Assembly (NCBI GenBank): GCA_001771235.1
Contig: METF01000259.1
Location: 1-8,009, forward strand
DNA length: 8,009 bases
Origin: Candidatus Zhuqueibacterota bacterium RBG_16_48_16
GTDB taxonomy: Bacteria > Zhuqueibacterota > Zhuqueibacteria > Residuimicrobiales > Sediminimicrobiaceae
Direction: 5' to 3'
Shown: one piece after another, positions 1 to 5,953 of the stretch
Numbering within the stretch: position 1 is the first letter of the stretch
How the letters are laid out: every line of letters starts with the position of its first letter
Translations under genes and position numbers: made by a program
Notes under the pieces: generated by a model
What the model saw: only the letters and a program-made list of their open reading frames with translations
Database searches by the model: none
Told to the model about the DNA's origin: nothing

Positions 1-164
1 CGTTTCAACACGTTGTGTCTGCTGCAGCAGCAGCCGGGCCAGGTACTGATCCTCATGAACCTGCGTTACCTCCCAACTGGCGCGTTTCAACACGTTGTGT
101 CTGCTGCAGCAGCAGCCGGGCCAGGTACTGATCCTCATGAACCTGCGTTACCTCCCAACTGGCG
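1..164. repeat. 82-bp perfect tandem duplication at the window edge
   Basis: Bases 1-82 and 83-164 are identical, two head-to-tail copies of an 82-bp unit that begins CGTTTCAACACGTTG and ends CCCAACTGGCG. The unit lies inside the peptidase gene. Because 82 is not a multiple of three, the second copy met by the ribosome (1-82) is read in a shifted frame and stops at 53-55. Its position exactly at the first base of the window suggests a contig-end assembly artefact, but a real slippage or duplication mutation cannot be excluded from sequence alone. Confidence 0.97.
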
Positions 165-1597
165 CTCAATTCAATCATTCCCGCGCCAAAAACCCACTGG
201 TCGAAAAAGGGCTGCACATCCGAGCCGGAAACCTGCTCGCAAACTCGAATAAAGTCCCGGGTATCGGCACTGCTGTATGAAAAGGTCTGTCCGTAATCGC
301 GCAAAATGCGCCGGAAGAGAGTGTCGCCCACTGTCCAGCGAAGGGTATGCAAAATCCAGGCGCCTTTTTGGTAGACGGTCGCGCCCCACAAATAAACGGG
401 ATCGTAGATGGGGAAATCACCCCGTTGGTTGACCTCGCTCAGGTAGCGTTCCTTAAATGCCTCCATATAACCCTGCAGGGCGGAAACGCCTTGCGTATGT
501 TCGATGTAAAGCGCTTCGCAATAAGAGGCAAAGCCCTCATTGAGCCAGATATCCCGCCAATCGGCAAGCGTCACCAGATTGCCCCACCACTGGTGCGCCA
601 GCTCATGCACGACGATATAGTCATAGGTGTGGTCGCCGGTGACCAGGCGACTGGAAATGGATGTCATGGTCTGGTGCTCCATCGCACCGCGAATCGGCAC
701 TTCCACCATGCCATAGCTGTCAAAGGGATAAGCGCCAAAAGTACGCTCAAAAAAGTCCATCATTTTGGGCACGTCCTTCCAATCCTCTTTTGCTTTGGAT
801 AAATCGTTCGGCAATACATAATAGCTCAAAGGGATCGTATCGTTCGTAAGAGAGACGTAGTAATCTGAAAAAAAACTAAAATCGCTGACGGAAACGGCTA
901 TCAAATAAGTGGCGATAGGATGACGTTCCCGGTAGTGATATGTCACCCTGCCTTCCTTCTCGCTTTTTTCAATCAACGTCCCGTTGGCAACGGCGGTGAG
1001 CTGGCGCGGCACGGTCACTTTCAGGTCCAGCGTCGCTTTGTCATCAGGTACATCATTGGAAGGTATCCAGTATCGCAACATGGACGGAGGCGAGCTGTTC
1101 AAGCCCTCGCCCTGGGTAAAGGCTATGTTGTCGCCGAAAAAGAATCCGCCTGAGCCGTCATTTCCCGGATGGCCGTGATAAAAGACGGTGACTTTATTGG
1201 TGTCGTTCGTTACGGGCCAATGTTGTGCATCGACCAGAAGGCGGCCATCGTCCGCAGTGATTGGGATGCTGGCGAGGTTAATGAACATCGAGTCCGCTTT
1301 CAAGCCGACCAAATCTAAGAAAAAATAATCGCCGGCCTGGTCCGGCCAAAAAATATCGAGCGAGGCTTTGCCCCAAATACTCTTCTCCTCCATGTCGATG
1401 TCCAGATCGACATCGTAGTGCAGCACGTCGATCGGATTGGCCATCTCGCCATTGAGATGGGGCTCTCGTGCGAACGGCTTATGAATTTCACCCGGCAGGA
1501 ATTTCTCCTGTCCAAAACCCGACGGCAACTGCCAAACGGCAAAAAGTGAGGACAGGATCAACATGCCGATGTGTGTTTGAAAATCAATCTTGCGCAT
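53..1597 (-). CDS. Secreted M1-family zinc metallopeptidase (aminopeptidase-like), 3' end disrupted or truncated
   Basis: This is probably an exported aminopeptidase that removes N-terminal residues from peptides in the periplasm or outside the cell. Residues 1-30 look like a signal peptide: Arg-Lys, a hydrophobic stretch, then a GFGQ end. Residues ~50-240 match the M1 N-terminal beta domain. The substrate-binding motif is GAMEH at 304-308, where many family members have GAMEN. The zinc site is HELAH at 331-335 with the third ligand E354 in WLNEG, giving HEXXH-X18-E; E332 is the catalytic base. Y409 in VYQKGA is the likely transition-state tyrosine. The catalytic core therefore looks intact. 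Reading is normal to T505; then the 82-bp duplication shifts the frame and adds QLGGNAGS before a stop. If one copy is collapsed, the frame stays open to the window edge, so the true protein continues. The ATG at 1597 was chosen because it supplies the charged n-region; an ATG at 1564 would avoid overlapping the upstream gene. No strong ribosome binding site is visible. Confidence 0.93.
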   Translation of the reverse strand: MRKIDFQTHIGMLILSSLFAVWQLPSGFGQEKFLPGEIHKPFAREPHLNGEMANPIDVLHYDVDLDIDMEEKSIWGKASLDIFWPDQAGDYFFLDLVGLKADSMFINLASIPITADDGRLLVDAQHWPVTNDTNKVTVFYHGHPGNDGSGGFFFGDNIAFTQGEGLNSSPPSMLRYWIPSNDVPDDKATLDLKVTVPRQLTAVANGTLIEKSEKEGRVTYHYRERHPIATYLIAVSVSDFSFFSDYYVSLTNDTIPLSYYVLPNDLSKAKEDWKDVPKMMDFFERTFGAYPFDSYGMVEVPIRGAMEHQTMTSISSRLVTGDHTYDYIVVHELAHQWWGNLVTLADWRDIWLNEGFASYCEALYIEHTQGVSALQGYMEAFKERYLSEVNQRGDFPIYDPVYLWGATVYQKGAWILHTLRWTVGDTLFRRILRDYGQTFSYSSADTRDFIRVCEQVSGSDVQPFFDQWVFGAGMIELSASWEVTQVHEDQYLARLLLQQTQRVETRQLGGNAGS

Positions 1598-1805
1598 CTC
1601 TAAAGGTCACAAGAACAATAATTCCGATTCCAATGACGGCTATCCATAGAATGGCGACGACAGGGCGAATGGGCCGGCTGGAGAAAAGCTCGTAAAGCAA
1701 TCCGAGCGCTCCCACGCCCGCGTACAGGAAGCTTCTTTTTTTATAACCACCCAGAGCTTTTAATTTATCTAAAAAAGAGGGCATCCGTTTGGTTAAATTC
1801 TTCAC
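1584..1805 (-). CDS. Small two-helix membrane protein, unknown function
   Basis: I do not recognise this 73-residue protein. It has a basic, amphipathic N-terminus (residues 1-24, many Lys/Arg) and two hydrophobic segments at about 25-41 and 48-68, joined by a short SSRPIRP loop that carries positive charge. It ends in RDAQD. This fits a small inner-membrane hairpin protein. The frame begins with GTG at 1805; an ATG at 1784 would give 66 residues and keep both hydrophobic segments. Neither start has a clear Shine-Dalgarno sequence. Its last 14 bp overlap the start of the M1 peptidase gene, which suggests co-transcription and possibly translational coupling. The AT-rich palindrome at 1823-1985 ends just upstream and may have replaced or supplied the leader. 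It is short, so a chance open frame remains possible, but the two clean membrane segments and the overlap favour a real gene. Confidence 0.58.
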   Translation of the reverse strand: MKNLTKRMPSFLDKLKALGGYKKRSFLYAGVGALGLLYELFSSRPIRPVVAILWIAVIGIGIIVLVTFRDAQD

Positions 1806-1822
1806 AAGCGTTTAGCTTAATC

Positions 1823-1985
1823 AAGTCAAAGTGAATTTCCAAATCTCAAGCAGCCAAATCTCAAATAAATCCGAAATTCGAAAGACCAATGACCAAAACA
1901 GCGGATTTGTTTGGATTTTCGAATTTTGCTCATTGGAGTTTATTTGGAATTTGCAGCCTTGGGATTTGGTTTTTTACATCTACTT
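1823..1985. repeat. AT-rich imperfect palindromic intergenic repeat, copy 1
   Basis: The left arm (about 1823-1882) and the reverse complement of the right arm (about 1919-1985) align along most of their length. Shared blocks include AAGT, CCAAATC, CAAATAAA and AATTCGAAA. The centre is about 35 bp, around 1883-1918. A second copy in the same orientation lies at 6825-6965. Single-stranded DNA or RNA from this stretch could fold into a long hairpin. It sits between the methyltransferase gene and the small membrane protein gene, both transcribed leftwards. It encodes no protein; similar palindromic AT-rich intergenic repeats are common in genomes of uncultured FCB-type bacteria, and it is probably a non-autonomous mobile repeat. 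Confidence 0.85.
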
Positions 1986-2031
1986 AAACGAACAGCTACA
2001 ATTTTGACCTTATAAAAAAATACAAAATGCC

Positions 2032-2580
2032 TCATACCTTCTCTTCCCATCTGGAGCGTATGTGATAGATGGCCACGCCAAATGAGACAGATACGTTGAG
2101 TGACGTTTTTAATCCGTGCATGGGAATATCGATAGCCATGTCGCATGCTTCGACCAGCTCATCCCTGATGCCGCGGTATTCATGTCCCAAAATAAGGCAC
2201 AGGGGAAATGAATAAGACGCTGTCCGGTAATCGATGCTGCCGTCGGTCTGCTCCAGGGCAACAAGTCGATATCCCTGGTTCTTCAGCGATCTTGTCACCT
2301 CCAGAGGATTTTCCGTAAATGTCCATGGCACGGATTCTTCCGCACCCAGGCTGGTCTTACGGATTTCATCTCGAGGGGGCGTGCCGGTTATCCCGCACAG
2401 GTAGAGCTTTTCCACGCACACAGCGTCCGAGGTTCGGAAGATGGAGCCGACGTTGTGCAAGCTGCGAATATCATCCAGCAGCACGGAAACAGGCAAGCGT
2501 TGCGATCCCGGTTTTTCAAAGCCGCGCCTCGCGGACTGTAATTCTTCATAAGAGAGTTTTTTGAGTTTTTCGAGATTCAC
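2032..2580 (-). CDS. TrmH/SpoU-family RNA 2'-O-methyltransferase
   Basis: This is a SPOUT-superfamily enzyme that transfers a methyl group from S-adenosylmethionine to a ribose 2'-hydroxyl in tRNA or rRNA in the cytoplasm. At 182 residues it is the compact catalytic-domain form, without a long N-terminal substrate-binding domain. Motif 1 is at 36-53, with N43 and the catalytic-type R49 (HNVGSIFRTSDA). Motif 2 is at 127-153, including LILGHE and a later DIPM that forms part of the knotted cofactor site. Motif 3 is at 155-169, HGLKTSLNVSVSFG, with S160 and N162. The only upstream start is GTG at 2580, because an in-frame stop lies at 2584-2586; a weak AGG is found 8 bp before it. The gene is divergent from the PAP2-like gene, and its start is only 8 bp from the palindrome at 2589-2712. 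Substrate specificity (tRNA G18, 23S rRNA or other) cannot be told from motifs. Confidence 0.93.
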   Translation of the reverse strand: MNLEKLKKLSYEELQSARRGFEKPGSQRLPVSVLLDDIRSLHNVGSIFRTSDAVCVEKLYLCGITGTPPRDEIRKTSLGAEESVPWTFTENPLEVTRSLKNQGYRLVALEQTDGSIDYRTASYSFPLCLILGHEYRGIRDELVEACDMAIDIPMHGLKTSLNVSVSFGVAIYHIRSRWEEKV

Positions 2581-2588
2581 GCTTTAGA

Positions 2589-2712
2589 CCTGATTAATTC
2601 ACAAATCATGGTAAGGGCGAAGCCTTTTTTGCATGATTCATAGTAAGAAAGAGAATCTCCGGGGAGAATGCTTCGCCCCTACAGGTGCATTTGTGGCGTA
2701 TGAATTTGCAGG
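2589..2712. repeat. ~124-bp imperfect palindrome in the divergent gap (MITE-like)
   Basis: The two halves are inverted relatives: CCTG at 2589-2592 with CAGG at 2709-2712; AATTCA at 2596-2601 with TGAATT at 2701-2706; CACAAAT at 2600-2606 with ATTTGTG at 2689-2695; GTAAGGGCGAAGC at 2611-2623 with GCTTCGCCCCTAC at 2670-2682 (12 of 13 paired). The unpaired centre is about 46 bp. It lies between the divergent methyltransferase and PAP2-like genes, so it must sit within or next to both promoters or leaders. Its ends resemble those of the larger palindrome at 3422-3756. I see no coding potential and no convincing target-site duplication. Confidence 0.8.
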
Positions 2713-2785
2713 TAAAGTAAGTGGAATTCTTTCTCTTTTTGTTTGGTTAAAGATTTTCTGAAACCAAGATCAGAGAACGCCCACT

Positions 2786-3400
2786 ATGAAAACAAGCTCT
2801 CGCGAAGCCCTGCTTGACAAAGCGGCCATACTGGTATCGGAAATTGCCGTGCCTCCCATCTTATCAGCAATTGTCTTTTGCTTTCTGAGCTATTATTTTA
2901 TCCCATCCGGCAAACATGCAACCATAATCGCATTATTAACTTTGTTGTTTACGGCAATTATTCCTGCTCTTTACCTTGTTTATCTGCTCATTGTCGGGAA
3001 AGTACAACACCGGCACGTTCCGGAAAAGGAGAAACGAACCTCTCCTTATTTGCTTGGCGCCATCAGTTTTTCCATCGGATTCATCACGCTGGAAAAACTG
3101 AATGCCCCGACGCCGCTCAATGCGCTGATCCTGGCATCGGCGGTCAATATACTGGTCATTACGGTGGTCAATTTCAAATGGAAAATCAGCGGCCATACCA
3201 TTGGAGCTGCCGCTGGCGTGGCCGGTTTGCAGGCCGTGTTCGGCTGGAAAGTATGGATCCTCTATTTCATTGTTTTGATCGTCGCCTGGGCACGGGTCCG
3301 CATCAAGGCCCATACGCTGCTCGAGGTCATTGGGGGAGCGTTTCTGGGATTCGGGCTTACCTTTATCCAGATGATTTACTATTTAAATATCCTTCCTTAA
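2786..3400 (+). CDS. PAP2-like (type 2 phosphatidic acid phosphatase superfamily) integral membrane protein
   Basis: This 204-residue protein is made almost entirely of hydrophobic segments (about 20-40, 46-70, 88-103, 111-129, 140-152, 155-169 and 182-203), consistent with a multi-pass inner-membrane protein. The PAP2 signature is present in divergent form. SGH at 135-137 matches motif 2, with H137 as the likely proton donor. R170 and H176 in ARVRIKAHTLLEVIGG match motif 3, with H176 the expected nucleophile; the usual Asp four residues later is E180. The basic stretch at 72-87 (KVQHRHVPEKEKRTSP) may replace motif 1 (KX6RP). Family members dephosphorylate lipid phosphates such as phosphatidate or undecaprenyl pyrophosphate, but the substrate here is unknown. 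It is the only rightward gene in the window. It starts at ATG 2786 without a clear Shine-Dalgarno sequence, and it ends facing the receptor gene across a palindrome-filled gap. Confidence 0.8.
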   Translation: MKTSSREALLDKAAILVSEIAVPPILSAIVFCFLSYYFIPSGKHATIIALLTLLFTAIIPALYLVYLLIVGKVQHRHVPEKEKRTSPYLLGAISFSIGFITLEKLNAPTPLNALILASAVNILVITVVNFKWKISGHTIGAAAGVAGLQAVFGWKVWILYFIVLIVAWARVRIKAHTLLEVIGGAFLGFGLTFIQMIYYLNILP

Positions 3401-3526
3401 TCGCCATATCCGGCCTTTCGTCTGCATAATTCACAAAAAGTGATAAATGTGCGACTCACTTTTTGAAATAACAGAGTTCTACCTATTTAGTGTTCGAACG
3501 AAAACTACTTTTTTAAAAATTTACTT

Positions 3527-3661
3527 TCATTGCGAGGCGTTTCCTTCGACAAGCTCAGGACAAGTTTTGCCGAAGCAATCTCCTGAAAAGTAAGGGGATT
3601 GCTTCGCTCCAACACAACAAATTGAACAGGAAATGACTCATTTCCTCCGCTCGCAATGACA
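3527..3661. repeat. Inner palindromic repeat with TCATTGCGAGG ends
   Basis: The left end reads TCATTGCGAGG and the right end CGCTCGCAATGACA, inverted copies of one another. Inside lies a stretch like the dispersed repeat containing TTCGACAAGCTCAGGACAAG (3545-3564), whose leftward translation gives LVLSLSKE. Repeats with these motifs (CATTGCGAGG, GAAGCAATCTCC) are frequent between genes in many environmental bacterial genomes. That recognition is from general familiarity, not a search. Here the unit is nested at the centre of a larger inverted repeat. Confidence 0.8.
3571..3606. terminator. Strong central hairpin, possible bidirectional transcription barrier
   Basis: CGAAGCAATCTCC (3571-3583) pairs with GGGGATTGCTTCG (3594-3606) over 12 of 13 positions around a 10-base loop. 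The mismatch becomes G-U in one RNA strand. It is the strongest simple hairpin in the gap between the converging PAP2-like and receptor genes. No T-run follows directly, so it is not a textbook intrinsic terminator. However, T-runs flank the surrounding palindrome (seven T at 3663-3669 for rightward transcripts, a run of five T on the minus strand at 3515-3519 for leftward ones). A terminator role is inference from position. Confidence 0.35.
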
Positions 3662-3757
3662 GTTTTTTTATGTTTGGCTAGTTTTCGTTCAGACACTTGT
3701 TTCACAACAAGAAAACCAAGTGCGTCGCACATTCAGTCAATTCATCAATTATGCAGG

Positions 3758-5935
3758 TTATAGCTCCCCTTTCAAACCCAGGGTAAACGTCCTCGGCGGC
3801 ATGAGGTTGCTCTCCATGGGAGCATAATTGTACTGGAATAAATTATTGACGCCCAACTGAAGCGTTATCAGGCCGACCTGGTATGACGCTCTGACGTCGA
3901 CGAATTTCATCGGCACCCGGTCATTGATCGGATAAATCTTTACCTCTTCAATTTTGCTGGCATATCGATAATCCGCCTGCAAGTTTGCATTGCCAATGCC
4001 TAAAGAAGCCTTTATCGTCGCCAGCGTTTTGGGCCGGTAAGTGAGCGGCTCGTTCCAGTTCAGATCTTTATGGTCCATAGCCGTCAGGCTGGCCTGGATG
4101 CCCGGCGTCATATTCAGCCCGAACAGATAGACCGGAAAAGTCAGGTTGGTGGTTGCCTCAATTCCCTGGATACGAGCCCTGGTGATGTTTCTGAATTGTA
4201 TCTGGCCGCGAATCAAATCCAGGTGTGCTTCGATGAGGTCCCAGTATTCATTATCGAATAACGAAATATCGATGTTCCAGTCCCTGGTAATGTATTGTCT
4301 CACGCCGATGTCGTAGGCCCAGGAGCTTTCCGCGCGCAGGCCGGGATTGGCTTTGATTTTAAAGTTGAGGATCGTCAGCTCGAGAAACCTCTCCACAATT
4401 GTGGCCGCGCGAAAGCCGCTGCCGACAGAGGCGCGAAAACTCGTTCCTTCCCAGGGCCTCCAATTGAGACCGAATCGCGGGCTGAAGAGATCCTCCTTCA
4501 AGCCATCGATGAGCTGATAACGATCGTAACGCAGCCCGGTGGTGAGGCGCACGTTATCCCTGACCTTCCATTCATCCTGCAAAAAAGGACCGATGAAATA
4601 GCCTGTATGGTCGCCAAAAAATTTGGTGCTGCCGGCATCGTATTGAAATTGCGTTCCGAATGTGACCGTATGGCCGGGATAGGGAATCCAGTCCGCCTGG
4701 GCTTCGAGACCCTGGCCGATAGCCGGATTGAACTGGCTGCCAGCGCCAAACTGATTGCCCATCAGCGTGCGCACGAAAGAAGCCCGGAGGTTTATGGCAA
4801 ACCTGGATGAAAAAGGGACTGCCAATTTCGTATAGACGCTCAACTGGTTGGTTTCGGCCCGGTTTTCGAGATTTGAGGGATCGACCTGGTAGGGGTGGTT
4901 TTGTCCTTTCCACTGAATAAAAAAGCCGCGGTCGATAAAACTATAAGCCGCATAACCGGTCCATTTTATGCCGCCGTGAAAACGATAGTCGAATTTACCG
5001 GTCAGATTGTACTTTTTAAAATCCCCCAGCTCGGTATATCCTGTGGAAAAATAACGACCCGCAGACACACGCATGCCGAAAGGCCCGAATTTCCTGTTAT
5101 AGCTCATGTCCAGACGGGTATAATGAAGTCGGTTGGGATCCGTCCAATCCCATTCGCTGTAATACGGTGCATCGTAGCCGCCCGCAGAGCTTGAAAAGGC
5201 CAGCTTGCCCTGGGACGAAGGATCTTTGGTAATGACGTTGACAACGCCGCCCAGAGCGGACGCTCCCCAAAGAGTCGAGCCTGCGCCCTTGAGCACTTCA
5301 ACCTGCTTTATATCCAGGGGCGGCAGCATGTCCCAGTTGAACTCTCCCGTGTCCGCCGCATAGACCGGCACGCCGTCCAACAGCAACAACACTTTATTGC
5401 CGGCGCCAAAAGTATAGCCGCTCGAGCCGCGAATGTTTATTTGGTTTCCGACAAAATGAATTCCGGGAGCGGTTTCCAATATCTGGACGAGATCGGTGGG
5501 ATTTCTGCGCTCGATCTCCGTTGCCGTTACCACAGACATGGAAACGGAGGCTTCGTCCAGCCGCTGTTCGCTTTTCCCCGCCAGCACCACAATCGGGTCG
5601 AATTCAATCACCGTTTCCTCCAAGGGGACATTCAGCTCGACTTTACGATTGCTCAAAACACGCACATTATTTATGATTAATGACCGATAGCCGATCATCG
5701 ATATCTGCAGCTTGTATACACCCGGCGGAATTTTTTCCATGACAAAAAAACCATCCGGATTTGCACTGGTGCCGCGAATGGTGCCGATGAGCAAAATATT
5801 TGCTCCCGGCAACGGTTCTTTACTTTTCGCGTCCATGACTTTCCCGGTTATCGTACCGGTAAATTCAGCCGCATTGACGGCTAAAAAAGAAAAGAGCACT
5901 ATGGCCAAAAATATTTTGATCCGCACCGTTTGCAT
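3758..5935 (-). CDS. TonB-dependent outer-membrane receptor with N-terminal carboxypeptidase-regulatory-like domain
   Basis: This is an outer-membrane beta-barrel transporter that imports a ligand using TonB-ExbBD energy. Residues 1-23 are a signal peptide ending VNAA. Residues 27-106 form a carboxypeptidase-regulatory-like beta-sandwich (GKVMDAKSKEPLPGANILL, then GYRS), typical of FCB-group receptors. A TonB-box-like DPIVVLA lies at 113-119. The plug spans about 126-238, including QINIRG, LLLLDGVPVY and GAGSTLWGASALGGVVNVIT. The barrel runs from about 245 to 725, rich in alternating aromatic strands, and the protein ends FTLGLKGEL, without the terminal aromatic residue common in barrels. Its 725 residues are a full length for the smaller receptors of this family. 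The start at 5935 has GAAGGA just upstream. It follows the lipoprotein gene by 18 bp, so the two are probably co-transcribed. The substrate (siderophore, cobalamin, sugar, peptide or metal) cannot be read from the sequence. It lacks the length expected of SusC-type receptors, and the neighbour is not an obvious SusD. Confidence 0.95.
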   Translation of the reverse strand: MQTVRIKIFLAIVLFSFLAVNAAEFTGTITGKVMDAKSKEPLPGANILLIGTIRGTSANPDGFFVMEKIPPGVYKLQISMIGYRSLIINNVRVLSNRKVELNVPLEETVIEFDPIVVLAGKSEQRLDEASVSMSVVTATEIERRNPTDLVQILETAPGIHFVGNQINIRGSSGYTFGAGNKVLLLLDGVPVYAADTGEFNWDMLPPLDIKQVEVLKGAGSTLWGASALGGVVNVITKDPSSQGKLAFSSSAGGYDAPYYSEWDWTDPNRLHYTRLDMSYNRKFGPFGMRVSAGRYFSTGYTELGDFKKYNLTGKFDYRFHGGIKWTGYAAYSFIDRGFFIQWKGQNHPYQVDPSNLENRAETNQLSVYTKLAVPFSSRFAINLRASFVRTLMGNQFGAGSQFNPAIGQGLEAQADWIPYPGHTVTFGTQFQYDAGSTKFFGDHTGYFIGPFLQDEWKVRDNVRLTTGLRYDRYQLIDGLKEDLFSPRFGLNWRPWEGTSFRASVGSGFRAATIVERFLELTILNFKIKANPGLRAESSWAYDIGVRQYITRDWNIDISLFDNEYWDLIEAHLDLIRGQIQFRNITRARIQGIEATTNLTFPVYLFGLNMTPGIQASLTAMDHKDLNWNEPLTYRPKTLATIKASLGIGNANLQADYRYASKIEEVKIYPINDRVPMKFVDVRASYQVGLITLQLGVNNLFQYNYAPMESNLMPPRTFTLGLKGEL

Positions 5936-5938
5936 AAA

Positions 5939-5944
5939 TCCTTC
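5939..5944 (-). promoter_or_regulatory. Ribosome binding site of the TonB-dependent receptor gene
   Basis: On the minus strand GAAGGA lies 3 bases before the ATG at 5935 (GAAGGATTTATG). It is the clearest Shine-Dalgarno-like sequence in the window; most other starts here have none. The spacing is shorter than the common 5-9 bases. It lies in the 18-bp gap after the lipoprotein stop, so translation of the second gene can start independently of the first. Confidence 0.55.
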
Positions 5945-5953
5945 AGAATAATT

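Larger units (their letters stand above)
3422..3756. repeat. ~335-bp nested inverted repeat between convergent genes
   Basis: This gap (3401-3757) contains no gene and is almost wholly an imperfect inverted repeat. Matching outer blocks are CTGCATAATT at 3422-3431 with AATTATGCAG at 3747-3756 (perfect); AATGTGCGACTCACTT at 3446-3461 with 3718-3733 (15 of 16); AGTGTTCGAACGAAAACTA at 3489-3507 with 3679-3697 (17 of 19); then the inner palindrome at 3527-3661. Blocks are separated by stretches of similar but not equal length that do not pair well. A long leftward open frame across 3505-3732 is only a translation of the repeat. The element may be a non-autonomous transposon remnant, and it also acts as a spacer between two converging transcripts. 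Confidence 0.85.

Noticed and set aside
13..280. Rightward open frames beginning MCLLQQQPGQ at 13 and 95
   Set aside because: They are the opposite strand of the tandemly duplicated peptidase segment and are nearly identical to each other only because of that duplication.
347..802. 151-codon rightward open frame
   Set aside because: It lies wholly opposite the M1 peptidase core, whose catalytic motifs are intact; it has no recognisable domain.
2713..2785. Promoter for the PAP2-like gene
   Set aside because: The stretch is T-rich with TTTG-like words, but no convincing -35/-10 or Bacteroidota-type -33/-7 pair with correct spacing was found.
2878..3429. 183-codon rightward frame overlapping the PAP2-like gene
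   Set aside because: It is an out-of-frame reading; the other frame has clean membrane segments and SGH / R-X5-H motifs.
3505..3732. 75-codon leftward open frame (LVLSLSKETPRNE)
   Set aside because: It is a translation of the nested palindrome; such peptide strings are typical of dispersed intergenic repeats, not of a protein family.
4295..4810. 171-codon rightward open frame
   Set aside because: It is antisense to the barrel region of the TonB-dependent receptor, with no domain, start signal or membrane segment of its own.
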